A program made the position numbers and the translations under genes. DNA of 64,000 bases from Taxillus chinensis (lineage: Eukaryota > Streptophyta > Magnoliopsida > Santalales > Loranthaceae), in assembly GCA_023512835.1 (NCBI GenBank), contig CM042087.1:9030550-9094549 (forward strand). Direction: 5' to 3'. This document shows, piece after piece, positions 1 to 11,225 of this stretch (position 1 is its first letter; each line of letters starts with the position of its first letter). Below the pieces are notes generated by a model. It had not been told where the DNA came from and searched no databases. It worked only from the letters and a program-made list of their open reading frames with translations.

Positions 1-2
1 AT

Positions 3-872
3 GATCTAAGAGCTAAAAATCATCTGTTAAATACCAACCTAACGGGCCTAAAAGTTATTGTGAAACGACTCGAAAATGAACTGGAACAGGAAAGGGAAAT
101 AAATCGTAAGTGGCTAAAATCCGGGGAAATAGCCCCTACCTTTAGAACTGATCCTGACAACATCCAAGTCAAACCTGGCCTAGGTTCCGAACCATCGACT
201 TCCATAGCTCAAGCTACTGAGTGCCCTCCGGATTTCACTCCGAAACTAACCAACTTATATCCTGTTAGTACATCTAAACCGTTGGATGGTTTCATTTCAG
301 GTGGCACCATAGTTTATGACTATGGAGCAGAGGCTGTTACTGCACTTCCCAAAGCAGTAGCACCCGTAACTAATGATGAAGGGAAGGTCGCTGCAGTTAA
401 AGCCAAAACCGTAGCACCCAAAAAGAAAGGAAAGGCTAAGGCCGACGCATCTAGGGCCAAGAGCGCGTCACCTAAACGCAATGGATTAGGCCACAGGGAA
501 CGAGTAGAAAGTCCAGTAAAATCTAAGAGACCTGTATCCCCTGTTTGTACTTCACATTATAGTGTCTGTTCCATCTGTAGGGAAATAGGTCATTATCACT
601 ATGAATGTTGGAGTTTATCTGATAACTGGCTTTGTAATCAATTTCATACCAATAAAAATCAGTTAAATAAAAAGGGTTCTTCGAGCAAAACAAAATCTAA
701 ACCTCAAAGGAATATCTCTCCCAAGAAGACCCAAATAAAAGAGGCAGCTGAAACTAACAAGTTAAAGTCAACTTGGAGAGCCAAAAGTCCTAGCAAAATC
801 AAATCCGTAACTGTTGACATTACTGTTGCTCTCTCTAACCGCCCGAAACAAGTTTGGGCACCAAAAGTGTAA
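3..872 (+). pseudogene. copia gag polyprotein, C-terminal part
   Basis: The frame is open from the first bases of the window, so the N-terminus lies outside. The visible part begins with a charged coiled-coil-like stretch (KRLENELEQEREINRKW). A Lys/Ser/Pro-rich basic region follows, then a CCHC zinc knuckle at about 566-609 (C-X2-C-X4-H-X4-C, CSICREIGHYHYEC), then another basic tail. Gag forms the cytoplasmic virus-like particle and binds the RNA through the knuckle. The frame ends at TAA (870-872). The downstream protease frame is the same phase, so this stop is either the natural gag terminus or a mutation. Confidence 0.8.
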
Positions 873-1523
873 ATTGTTGTCTTTCAGGAGCATCTCTGGA
901 ATGCATTGCCGGATCACTTGAAGCTAAAGATCAATCAAAGCAAGTGGATCCTCGGTAGTGGATGCTCCGGACATATGACGGGTGATCAGACTCTGCTTGT
1001 AGAAGTTAATGAAAAACGAGGTCCATCCGTTTTATATGGTGACAACAGGAAAGGTAAGACTGTCGGGTATGGCACTTTAACTAACGGCTATGTATCAATC
1101 ACTAGAGTTGCACTAGTCGAAGGTTTGAAGCATAATTTGCTAAGTGTCAGTAATTTATGTGACAAAGGATTTATTGTTTCCTTTATGTCTAACACCTGTA
1201 CAGTAAGGGAAAACTTATCCGGAGATGTAAAGTTATCCGGATCAAGAGATGGGGACATATACTCAGTGGTCTTAAGAAATTATTCTTCTGACCCTGTATG
1301 CTTCCTCACTAAAGCATCAGATGAAGATAATTGGCTATGGCACAAGCGATGCGCGAATTTAAACTTTAAGACTTTGTCTAAATTAGCGTCACTTGATCTT
1401 GTCACTGGTCTACCTAAACTCAAGTTCTCCAGAGACACTCTCTGTCGAGAATGCCAACTGGGCAAGCAGACCAAACATAGCTTTAAGAGCAAATCAGTTA
1501 ATTCAATAACTGCTCCTCTATAA
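873..1523 (+). pseudogene. copia pol: aspartic protease and GAG-pre-integrase region
   Basis: The frame continues in phase with gag and has no obvious ATG of its own. The protease motif reads WILGSGCSGHMTGD. The family consensus is WILDSGC, so the catalytic Asp codon at 954-956 is now Gly (GGT) and the protease should be inactive. The GAG-pre-integrase motif LWHKRCANLNF lies near 1336-1370, followed by the CX2C half (CRECQLGK, 1443-1467) of the integrase zinc finger. The frame is closed by a TAA at 1521-1523, where relatives have Glu just before LLHMDL. Confidence 0.8.
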
Positions 1524-1532
1524 CTTCTTCAT

Positions 1533-2648
1533 ATGGACCTCTGTGGTCCTATTTCTATTCCGTCACTGGCTGGTGCGAGATATACCCTTGTGGTTATCGA
1601 TGATTTAACCAGGTACACATGGGTGATGTTCCTGAAATCAAAGGATCAAACCTTTGAGCATCTTGTAGATCTCTTCAACTGGATAAGTAACTCACAAGGA
1701 CTGAGCATAAAGTGCATCAGGAGTGATCATGGTACAGAATTTGACTTTTCAGAAATAAGATCATATTGTTCAGAACAGGGCATTCAGTATGACTTCTCTG
1801 CGCCCAGAACTCCACAACAAAGTGGGGTAGCTGAGCGTAAGAATCGTACTTTAGTCGAGGCTGGCAGATCTATGTTAGCAGGGGCAACGCTTCCTCTCAG
1901 TCTATGGGTGAAGTTGTGTCCACCGCCGCTATGTTCGAACAGAACTCTAATAAATAAATCTACCATGAAAACACCCTATGAGATGTGGAGAGGACGAAAG
2001 CCTTCAATTTCACATTTCAGAGCTTTTGGGTGTGCATGCTATATATTGAACAACGGCAAAGAACCCCAGAATAAATTTGAACCGAAATCTGATGATGGGA
2101 TCTTTGTCGGGTACTCATTACATAGCAAAGCTTATCGGGTCTTCAATAGAAAACTTTTTAAAGTTGAAGAATCTATCCATGTGACCTTTGATGAAACTAA
2201 TCTTGATTGGTCAAAAGTTACTTCTTCAAGTTCAAACGTACAGGTTCAAGACAACAACATCGACTATTCAAAGTTTATGACTGTTCCTGTTATACATACT
2301 GACCAACCAAGCGGCACCAGAGGAGCACAAAGAAATGATATGGATGATACAATGGATGACTCAGACTCTAGACTACCGTTTAGCTCTGCACATACTCCTA
2401 CGGATACCCAAAATTTCGGAGCACCTTCAAGTCCGTCCGGACTAGTTAACACTGACAGAAACAGTGTTGAAGAACCATCTAGTTCTACCATACCTTCTAA
2501 TACGGAAACATCTAGTCCGGAAGAAGCTCAACCAGCAGATATACGTGAACCACCAAATGGCAGAGCTTCAAATTATTCACGATCAACCATCACATGCACA
2601 GAATTACAGATGGACCCGAAACCATCCCTCAGATCAAGTGATTGGTGA
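1533..2648 (+). pseudogene. copia pol: integrase core
   Basis: This section resumes in the same frame after the stop at 1521-1523. It holds the DDE triad: Asp in VVIDDLTRYTW (about 1590-1620), Asp in CIRSDHGTEFD (about 1711-1743), and Glu in GVAERKNRTLVE (about 1826-1860). The C-terminal GKEPQNKFEPKSDDGIFVGY region follows (about 2057-2115), then a variable acidic Ser/Thr-rich linker to RT. Integrase inserts the cDNA into chromosomes. The reading frame shifts near 2600, so integrase and RT are no longer in one frame. Confidence 0.85.
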
Positions 2649-3513
2649 TCCTACTGTTGGTGTAAGAACAAGAGCAGCCACCTCCAACATGAGTCTTTAC
2701 TCGTGTTCTCTATCACAAATAGAACCAAAGGTGGTAGATGAAGCTCTTCAGGATTCGAATTGGATAGAAGCCATGCAAGAAGAGCTGAATCAATTTAAGA
2801 GAAATAATGTGTGGACCTTAGTACCAAGGCCTAAGTCTCAGCAAGTCATTGGCGTTAAATGAGTGTTCCGGAACAAGCTTGATACGGAAGGAATAGTAAT
2901 CCGGAACAAAGCCAGACTGGTAGCCAAAGGATATCGTCAAGAAGAAGGAATAGACTATGATGAGACCTTTGCTCCAGTAGCAAGACTTGAGGCAATCCGG
3001 ATGTTTCTGGCGTATGCTTCATATGAAAACTTCATAGTTTATCAAATGGACGTCAAGAGCGCATTCCTGAATCGAGATCTTCAAGAGGAGGTTTACGTAG
3101 AACAACCTCCCGGTTTCATTGAACCTAAAGCAGGACATCTAGTCTACAAGCTTCGGAAAGCTTTATATGATTTGAAGCAAGCTCCAAGAGCCTGGTACGA
3201 CACACTGTCAGAATTCCTACTTGCTCACAACTTCCAAAAAGGGAAGATTAGCACCACCTTATTTCTACGAAAAGAGAAAGGACACGCTCTAATCGTACAG
3301 ATATACGTGGATGATATCATTTTCGGATCAACGAATCCGAAGCTTTGTGAAGAGTTTGCTATGTTGATGACAGGCAAGTTTGAGATGAGCATGATGGAAG
3401 AACTGTCCTACTTCCTCGGAATAGAAGTTAAACAATTGAAGGAAGGAATCTTCATTAGTCAAGCTAAGTACACTCGTGATCTTATTAAGAAGTTTGGTAT
3501 GGAAGGTTCATCT
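2600..3513 (+). pseudogene. copia pol: reverse transcriptase, N-terminal part
   Basis: The copia RT begins with WIEAMQEELNQF (2761-2796). Motifs include [37 protein letters not shown] and the catalytic box IYVDDIIFG (3301-3327). A TGA at 2860-2862 replaces the Trp expected in the VIG-K-W-VF motif. The frame is cut exactly after GMEGSS at 3513 by the solo LTR 3514-5729 and resumes in frame at 5735, one 5-bp target duplication later. Confidence 0.88.
3509..3513. repeat. 5-bp target-site duplication CATCT, left copy
   Basis: CATCT precedes the TGTCACG terminus at 3514 and is repeated at 5730-5734 directly after the TTTACA terminus. Removing the insert and one copy rejoins the RT frame in phase. 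Confidence 0.9.
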
Positions 3514-5729
3514 TGTCACGCCCCCAAATTCCAGGAAACTCAGAACTAGGAACATGACTTCCCCTTGCCCGCACCCGATAGGTCAAGGGGTTGGTGACTA
3601 GCACCAATAGAGACTACACCGCGGGTGCTGTCTCAAATATGCAACCCTGTACAGTCATACATCAAGGGTAATCCTGTACTTTCCCATACATCATCATGCA
3701 TACAATAAGTCAAATAGCCATACAGACATCACATCACAAACACTATGCAAATATAAGTGTTCACGGACTCATGTCCGGGATACAAACGTACGACAATACA
3801 CAATACAGAATACAGTACTGTATCATACATCAGAGTAGTGGGCACGTCCTCTTGGAAGAAAGTCCTCCACTAGTCTCGGGTCACACCTGAAAAAGGTAAA
3901 CAACAAGTAGGGGTGAGCGACAAGCTCAGTAGGTGACCCCAAAACTCCACATCATGCAACACATATAAGTCTATACTATATGCTCAGTGTACTCGTGCAC
4001 CGTGTAGTGTGCACAATCATCACGACTCAGCCTGTAAACAAACATCATGACAACTTGTCCACGATCCTCCATGGGATCCCAGCTCAGGGCACTTAGCCCT
4101 AGCTCTATGAGCTCAACGGCTCAACTCAGGCCTTAGCCTGTCCACAGCGCAATATGCCCGGCCACAGTCGCCACACAGGCCTGCCATCGGTGCATATGCC
4201 TGCCACGTCAACAACATAGCACCATCGGTGCATTACGATGAGAACCCAAATAAGTCACGGAGTCCATGCCCCAATACCTCACACCAACATACTAACATTA
4301 GTATGGCATGTCATTCTCAACATTTCCTTTGGAACTGTAGCCAGTCTTCACAAGTAAATCCTCAATCCTTGATTTATGAAGGAAGTACCCATAGCATCTA
4401 TTTTCTTGAAATTAAAAGTCCCGGCATTGGGTTCCCATATCATAAATAAGATAATCTGATTTTTGGGGATTTTTCTGAAATGTCTAACCCCACTTTCCAA
4501 AAATTCACCACTACGAACTTTTGGGTTTTTCCGAGATTTTACACTAAATCCCAATTTTCACATTTTGAAAGAGTGGAATTAATTTTTCTAGTATTTTTCT
4601 TTGAATCCAAATGGGGGGTATTTCGTTATTTACATTGTAACTTAAGTATATTACTTATGAAGAGGCATAATGGTTTACAATGTAAATGTCCAGTGCAGTG
4701 CAGTTGCACTGCTGCGGATCACTGCTGCGGATTTGATGCTACGGATTTGATGCTACGGGATCGATGCTACGGATTTGATGTCTGGATCGATGCTATCGAT
4801 CGATGCTAACGATCCGGACTACTCCTCCGGACTACGATCCGGACTAACTCCTCCGGACTACGATCCGGACTAACTACTCCGGACTATCGATCCGAACTAA
4901 CTCCTCCGGACTATCGATCCGGATCGACTACTCCGGACTACGATCCGGACTAACTCCTCCGGACTACGATCCGGACTAACTACTCCAGATCATCGATCCG
5001 GACTAACTCCTCCGGACTACGATCCGGACTAACTACTTCGGACTACGATCCGAACTAACTCCTCCAGACATCGATCCGGACTACGAAGGCTGCGACTCCA
5101 TAGCTGCGACTCACGAAGCTGCGACTCTATAGGCTGCCGACTATGAACTTCGACCCTGCGGTTCGCCAGTGCTACCGTTCATCGTCGTTTTTGGCCTGTT
5201 CTTCGTCTGGAAGCAACCCAGTGACCCCCAGACACTCATAAACACATGTTTTACGCAATAAACTGCAATATTTACCTAAAAACGCGTCCTAAACGCCTCT
5301 AATTCGCACGATAATAGCAGAAATACACACAAATCATATATTCATCTAGATCTAAATCTAGACCTCCATGGTTGACTTCTCAACCCTCATAAAATACACA
5401 CTCATACAACCACAGATCACATATTCAAAGATAGGATCGAGATAAGACAGTTAAGGACACCTACCTGGAAGATTATTTGCGATCCACGAGCTCCAATCGC
5501 CCCAAAATCGCCAAGAAAGCTCTTCACGCTCTTCACCCAAAAGACCGCCCAAACACAAAGTCAACCAATAAACCCTGAAAAGTCAACAATCGGGTCAAAT
5601 GGGGCCCCGACTCGAAATCGGGCCCAAGTACAGTCAAAATGCTCACATCGACGGCTACACTACCGTCCAGATAGTTACATTCCCATAGAATGACTATCTC
5701 TCAAAACTACCCAAATACAAGTCTTTACA
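3514..5729 (-). mobile_element. Solo LTR of a Tekay/Del-type Ty3/gypsy element (2,216 bp)
   Basis: The segment starts TGTCACGCCCCC and ends TTTACA on the plus strand. Its left end is the reverse complement of the LTR end that sits just before the initiator-Met primer site at 60193, so it lies in minus orientation. It shares long stretches with 59395-60193 (for example the CACCGCGGGTG region and the GCACCATCGGTGCA palindrome). No internal element sequence is present and CATCT duplications flank it, so it is a solo LTR left by LTR-LTR recombination. A 26-bp-type tandem repeat lies at 4800-5075. Confidence 0.9.
4800..5075. repeat. Tandem repeat, about 26 bp unit, GATCCGGACTAACTCCTCCG type
   Basis: About ten imperfect units combining GATCCGGACTAACT and CTCCGGACTAC are visible inside the solo LTR. 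A shorter run of GATGCTACGGATTT-type units precedes it (about 4735-4805) and GCTGCGACTC-type units follow (about 5085-5145). Confidence 0.85.
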
Positions 5730-5734
5730 CATCT
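5730..5734. repeat. 5-bp target-site duplication CATCT, right copy
   Basis: Matches 3509-3513 exactly. Confidence 0.9.
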
Positions 5735-6468
5735 CCCGTCAAAACTCCCATGCCTGTTAGTGCCAAGTTAGATCCTGATGTGGACGGCATATCAGTAAAT
5801 GTGACTGACTACAGAGGGATGATAGGATCCTTGCTGTATCTTACAACAAGTCGCCCAGACATTATGTTTGCAACTTGCATCTGTGCATGATATCAGGCGA
5901 ATCCCAAGGAATCACATATGCTTCATGTTAAACGAATATTAAGGTATCTCAAGGGAACGATGAATTTGGGACTCTGGTACCCAAAGGAGTCCAACTTCAC
6001 CTTATGCGGATACTCTGATGCCGACTTCGCTGGATGTCGCATCGACAGGAAGAGCACAAGTGGTACGTGTCAGTTTCTTGGAAATAGATTAATCTCATGG
6101 TTCAAGAAAAGCGAATTCCGTATCAACCTCTACTTGAGGCGGAATATATAGCTGCTGGGAGTTGCTGCGCACAACTACTCTGGATGCAAAGTCAACTTAC
6201 TGACTACGGTTTCAACATGTCATCTATTCCACTCTACTGCGAAAACACTAGTGCAATTGCTATCAGCAACAATCCTGTCATGCACCCTAAGATGAAGCAT
6301 ATTGAGGTCAGGTATCACTTCATACGCGACCATGTTCTCAAAAATCACATTTCCTTGGAACATGTTGCTACTGAAGATCAATTGGCAGACATACTTACAA
6401 AGCCCCTACCTAATGCAAGATTCTCTGAACTACTCTTCCGATTAGGTATGCTTGACTTCTCTGCATAG
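5735..6468 (+). pseudogene. copia pol: RT end and RNase H
   Basis: The pol frame resumes with PVKTPM. It continues through GMIGSLLYLTTSRPDIMFA (about 5818-5874), a TGA at 5888-5890 where relatives have Arg, then LHVKRILRYLKGT and the RNase H motifs GYSDADFAGCRIDRKSTSG (about 6008-6064). At least one small indel near 6105-6145 shifts the frame before EAEYIAAGSCCAQLLW. The polyprotein ends at ADILTKPLP...MLDFSA with TAG at 6466-6468. The C-terminal ADILTKPL motif is standard for copia pol. Confidence 0.87.
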
Positions 6469-7251
6469 CTTCACATTTAAATTACCCAACAGTATACTTA
6501 CTATCAGAACATACATTGTGCTTTTATTGAAAGTAGAAGATACATACTGACTTTAATGCTGATCATACTTACTGATTAACGGTCTCATGCTTCTGATATT
6601 AATCTCAACTTCATTATGGGAGGATGCTTGGATTTCCCGACTGAAGGCGTTTAAGCAAACATGATTAAAGTTTATATGATTCACCTCTTTCTGGTTTCAT
6701 GATCTTAATTTCCACTGATCACCACATGACAAAAGCATGTTCATTTAGATTACTCTATTAACATGTATAGTTGAAGAAATGAAATGGGTTAGCCCGGAAT
6801 GCCTGGTGGATGAATACTCAATCGCTCGATCACTTCAAGTATAGTTTTCTAATAAAATAGACAAGTGCGGAATTTCTACAAACCAGAAAGGTCAATCGAG
6901 AGGATTGCACAATCTACGGGGGAGAAAATGCTTAATATATTATTCGAGTAAGACCCCCCGTATATGTCTCATGACTTCTTTCCTGGCTGTCTATTTGAGG
7001 GGGAGCTTTTCACTGAGAGGATCAAATGATCTACGGGGGAGCTTAAATCTCATCTATTACATCAGTAATGACCCCCTAATATGTCTCGGAAACTCCCTCC
7101 TCTAAACCTTTACTTCCGGATCTGACTGGACATGCTGTTTTGAATCGGAATAGTGGCATGCTTGGATGTATTTTCCTTCTTCAACCATGCATTTTAATCG
7201 GATAATCACCTGCTTACTTTTGACATGTGTCCGCTTACTCATCTTTCACTC
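6469..7251 (+). other. Sirevirus 3' non-coding region with repeated polypurine motifs
   Basis: No coding potential is seen. Three polypurine motifs occur: CTACGGGGGAGAAAA (6914-6928), GAGGGGGAGC (6997-7006) and CTACGGGGGAGC (7031-7042). The first and last sit in diverged direct repeats (about 6907-6990 and 7023-7095) that also share ATATGTCTC. Repeated PPT-like motifs downstream of pol are a described feature of Sireviruses. Confidence 0.6.
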
Positions 7252-8361
7252 ATGAATCCTAATTTGGCCAAATCATATGATTTTCAATTAATCTTAGCTA
7301 CGTCGTTCAGCAGGATGGTTTCGCTATGTTGACCTATATGACCTTGTGTATTTTTATCTGACATATTCCCTGATTCAGTAATATGATCATTCTCTCGTAT
7401 GTATATGTCTATTACATTCTTTGTCATGCATAAGTTCTGTTTCTCATTAGTTCGGGTTATGTCATTCTTCACAGCCTACTTTCTCTTATCCGTACTAATC
7501 CTTACCTGTTAAGCTTTTGTATTTTTTAGTTTATCTTGTTGTAAGCTACAGGTTCAGATTATCTTTGCAACCTTATCGGTAAATCTAGTCCATCGTCTTG
7601 GATTCAAAGTGTTGTGGTACTTCTCTTCTCTTCGACTTTTTGACAAGTAAAGGAATCTATTTCTCTCTCACCGCACTTTGTTACTACGGAAACAGTCTAC
7701 TTTTCATCAGGATACTCGTCACACGACTATCGTTAATTCCGAATGATTGTCGGTTCATTCCTCTGGACTCCAGACACTGTCACATTGTGATAATCCATGT
7801 CCTCTCTTATATCGCGTGCTTTTGAGGAGGAATCATGATGATTCATTAAATGCAAATCTCGGGATGCACACATTTCTCCGGATGGCAAACAGCTGTTACC
7901 TTTACTTGGTCATGCGGTCTCCACGACATCGTTTCATTCAGAGGCGCATCGATATCCAAACTAATGACATCAGCCTGTCAAGCGGTTCCCTGTTTCACTC
8001 GCCAAATTCCTAGACCCGCTGACATTTACGGACTCGGTCTTATATATTCTGGTCATTCCTACGAAGCACGAGTATTGCTCATTCCAAATCCCTAAACCTC
8101 TCGTTGCTCCTTTGATACCCAAGACCTCACCTTTACTCTCGTCCTTCAATCCTTCATCTACAATGGCACCCAGAATCTCTCTATCCGGCGTTAATCCTGG
8201 CCATTTGGTCGATTGGAGTGCCGTCTCTAACCCTCCGGATTGGTTTTTCCAACTTCGCCCTTTACTCGAAGCCTCGCATATACTCACCTTGATCTCCAAT
8301 CCTGTCGATCTTCTTATCGACGACATTAATGAGTATTACCAAAGGATTCGCTGTACCACCA
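7252..8361 (+). repeat. Tandem duplication, copy 1 (1,110 bp)
   Basis: Bases 7252-8361 reappear at 8362-9471 with an exact 1,110-bp offset and only scattered single-base differences. The unit covers 3' non-coding DNA and the first codons of the env-like ORF (ATG at 8163). Copy 1 of the ORF reads only about 65 codons before the junction closes it at 8372. Confidence 0.95.
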
Positions 8362-8372
8362 ATGAATCCTAA
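8163..8372 (+). pseudogene. Truncated duplicate of the env-like ORF start
   Basis: This starts MAPRISLSGVNPGHLVDW like the full copy at 9273 and matches it up to the duplication junction (RCTTN). It then runs into the next repeat unit and stops. It is a by-product of the tandem duplication, with no independent function expected. Confidence 0.75.
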
Positions 8373-9471
8373 TTTGGCCAAATCATATGATTTTCAATTA
8401 ATCTTAGCTACATCGTTCAGCAGGATGGTTTCGCTATGTTGACCTATATGACCTTGTGTATTTTTATCTGACATATGCCCTGATTCAGTAATATGATCAT
8501 TCTCTCGTATGTATATGTCTATTACATTCTTTGTCATGCATAAGTTCTGTTTCTCATTAGTTCGGGTTATGTCATTCTTCACAGCCTACTTTCTCTTATC
8601 CGTACTAATCCTTACCTGTTAAGCTTTTGTATTTTTTAGTTTATCTTGTTGTAAGCTACAGGTTCAGATTCTCTTTGCAACCTTATCGGTAAATCTAGTC
8701 CATCGTCTTGGATTCAAAGTGTTGTGGTACTTCTCTTCTCTTCGACTTTTTGACAAGTAAAGGAATCTATTTCTCTCTCACCGCACTTTGTTACTACGGA
8801 AACAGTCTAATTTTCATCAAGATACTCGTCACACGACTATCGTTAATTCCGAATGATTGTCGGTTCATTCCTCCGGACTCCAGACACTGTCACATTACGA
8901 TAATCCATGTCCTCTCTTATATCGCGTGCTTTTGAGGAGGAATCATGATGATTCATTAAATGCAAATCTCGGGATGCACACATTTCTCCGGATGGCAAAC
9001 AGCTGTTACCTTTACTTGGTCATGCGGTCTCCACGACATCGTTTCATTCAGAGGCGCATCGATATCCAAACTAATGACATCAGCCTGTCAAGCGGTTCCC
9101 TGTTTCACTCGCCAAATTCCTAGACCCGCTGACATTTACGGACTCGGTCTTATATATTCTGGTCATTCCTGCGAAGCACGAGTATTGCTCATTCCAAATC
9201 CCTAAACCTCTCGTTGCTCCTTTGATACCCAAGACCTCACCTTTACTCTCGTCCTTCAATCCTTCATCTACAATGGCACCCAGAATCTCTCTATCCGGCG
9301 TTAATCCTGGCCATTTGGTCGATTGGAGTGCCGTCTCTAACCCTCCGGATTGGTTTTTCCAACTTCGCCCTTTACTCGAAGCCTCGCATATACTCACCTT
9401 GATCTCCAATCCTGTCGATCTTCTTATCGACGACATTAATGAGTATTACCAAAGGATTCGCTGTACCACCA
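8362..9471 (+). repeat. Tandem duplication, copy 2 (1,110 bp)
   Basis: This copy continues into the rest of the env-like ORF after 9471, where copy 1 instead jumps back to the unit start. The few differences from copy 1 suggest a late event. The length is a multiple of three. Confidence 0.95.
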
Positions 9472-10842
9472 ACTCCATCATCTCCTATGTTCGCGGTGAA
9501 TCCATCATCATCACTCCCGCCGTTCTCCGCACTGCTCTCCACTTACCCCTCGGTGAACCACAGCGCCCAAATGCCGATCCAATGGCCGCTTCTATGGGAT
9601 GCACCCACAAAGGCAAGGCATACAAGGTGAAATCCTTCCAAGGTCGCTATCGCTGTATGGCGACCATACTGAGTCGTTGTTCTTGCTGCTCGCACTTGAC
9701 TCCTGGACTCGGTTCCTTATGATCTTCTCCTGGCTATGTACGGCATTTTTGAAGGTCTTCCGATGGACTGGGGGATGTTCTTGTTTCGACTGCTGCAGAA
9801 TGGTCCCAAGAACCATTCCTTCGGGCGCATACTCAGCATCGTCTTTCGGCATCTTAATCCGGACCATTTCGCCCGCTATTATGCTATTCCATTTCCCTCG
9901 GCTTATTACCTCCGTTACCTTACGCCGGATGGGAACATGATGGCCCGCTGTCCCTCTGCAGCTCTCCGCATTCTCCCTGCCTCGGAACAACAAGGCAATT
10001 CTGTTGGTGACCCCTCTGACACCCAAGCCCCTGACGTCAGTTCTGCTCCCCGATCCTCCCGGATTCGGTCCGTTGCAGCACCCTCCCTTTCTCGGGCCTC
10101 CCAGCACAGCGTCCGTGCCGAACCGTCTGAGGTTGCGGGGCCATCTCAGCGCAGCACCCCTAAAGCTGTTTCCTCAGCCCCCTCTGCTGCGGATGTCCCC
10201 ACTCCCTCCACCTCCGCTGTTGCTGCCGTCATTGCTGATGTCCCGGAATCTACTCCTGAAGCTCCTTTGCCTCCCCTACCTCAGCCCAGCGATTACCTTG
10301 ACCATCTCTCCGCCGACACCTTAACGGACCTATGGCTCCGTTTCAGCCTTGCCCACACTGCCTCCATTCCTGATAATGATCTCCGGGTGTTTTACACACG
10401 CCATACCCAATCCCCGGAGACCATGATCATCTGGAACTTGGATCACGGCTTTCTTACGCCAGCCTCCATTCCAGATGTGTCGTTCCCTACCCCCTCCAGC
10501 CCAGTCCCTTCCGCGCGGGGTCCTTCCCCTGCAAAAGCTGGCCCCTCTTCTCCTGCTGCCGCCATTCCCGTGGTTGACCTATCTGGTCAAAGCGGGTCAG
10601 CTGCTCCGGATGCCTCTGATGCTCCGGATGCGCCCTCTGTGCTAGCTGCGATGCTGCTTGCGGACTCCTGCGCGGCGCACTCCACTGCTCCTGTTCTGCG
10701 GGGGAGTCCTCCAAACTCCGGAGTTTGTTCTTGGGCGTACCTCTTTGGCAGTCAAACTCTAGCGATTGTCCTCTCCGCCCGGCCCTGGACCGCCGCTCGA
10801 AGTCCACGGCGCGAATATCCGCCATCGCGCCGCCAAGGTTAA
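9273..10842 (+). pseudogene. Env-like / additional ORF of the Sirevirus-like element
   Basis: The ORF lies downstream of pol in sense orientation, where Sireviruses carry an env-like gene. ATG at 9273 is chosen because MAPRISLSG opens a continuous frame. The N-terminal part (to about 9650) has the sequence PVDLLIDDINEYYQRIRC followed by an aliphatic stretch. The frame then shifts between about 9650 and 9735 and continues as YGIFEGLPMDWGMFLFRLLQ through 10842. The second half is rich in Pro, Ala and Ser. No signal peptide or clear membrane segment was seen, so the env label is by position only. The segment 9470-11200 is clearly GC-richer than its surroundings. Confidence 0.6.
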
Positions 10843-11225
10843 TGCACTCGGCGCCCAACTCCTCTCCGCTCTCATGATTCCTCCGCCCATGGAGCGGAAA
10901 ATGGATCTCGTCGTCTCGTCCGTCCGTTCCTTGTCCTACTTTCCTTCGTGGACCTGCGCGCTGGAAGTTGGCTGTCCCTCCGGGTCTTTCTCGGCGATAC
11001 GCGACGGGGGAGAGTGTCGTCTAATCCTGCTCATACGCACCACAACCATCCGTTACGTCTTTGAGACGCTGTCTGCCTCTTCATTGCTCGGGAGTTCAAA
11101 TTCCTAGACGTGGCCGTTCTTTCGGTCACTCTCCTCGGGAGTGCGGCCTCACCTCCATCCTCTCCGTCCGGTGACACCTTCCTCCATCATGTCGCGCCAT
11201 GTGACCCTTCGATGCGGATGGAAGC
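10843..11225 (+). other. Decayed coding-like region after the env-like ORF
   Basis: GC-rich sequence with short open stretches in several frames and many stops. It probably linked the env-like ORF with the Ulp1-like segment. No family is recognised. Confidence 0.4.

Noticed and set aside
9592..10107. Long minus-strand open frames opposite the env-like ORF
   Set aside because: They are shadows caused by GC-rich, Pro/Ser-rich codons on the plus strand.
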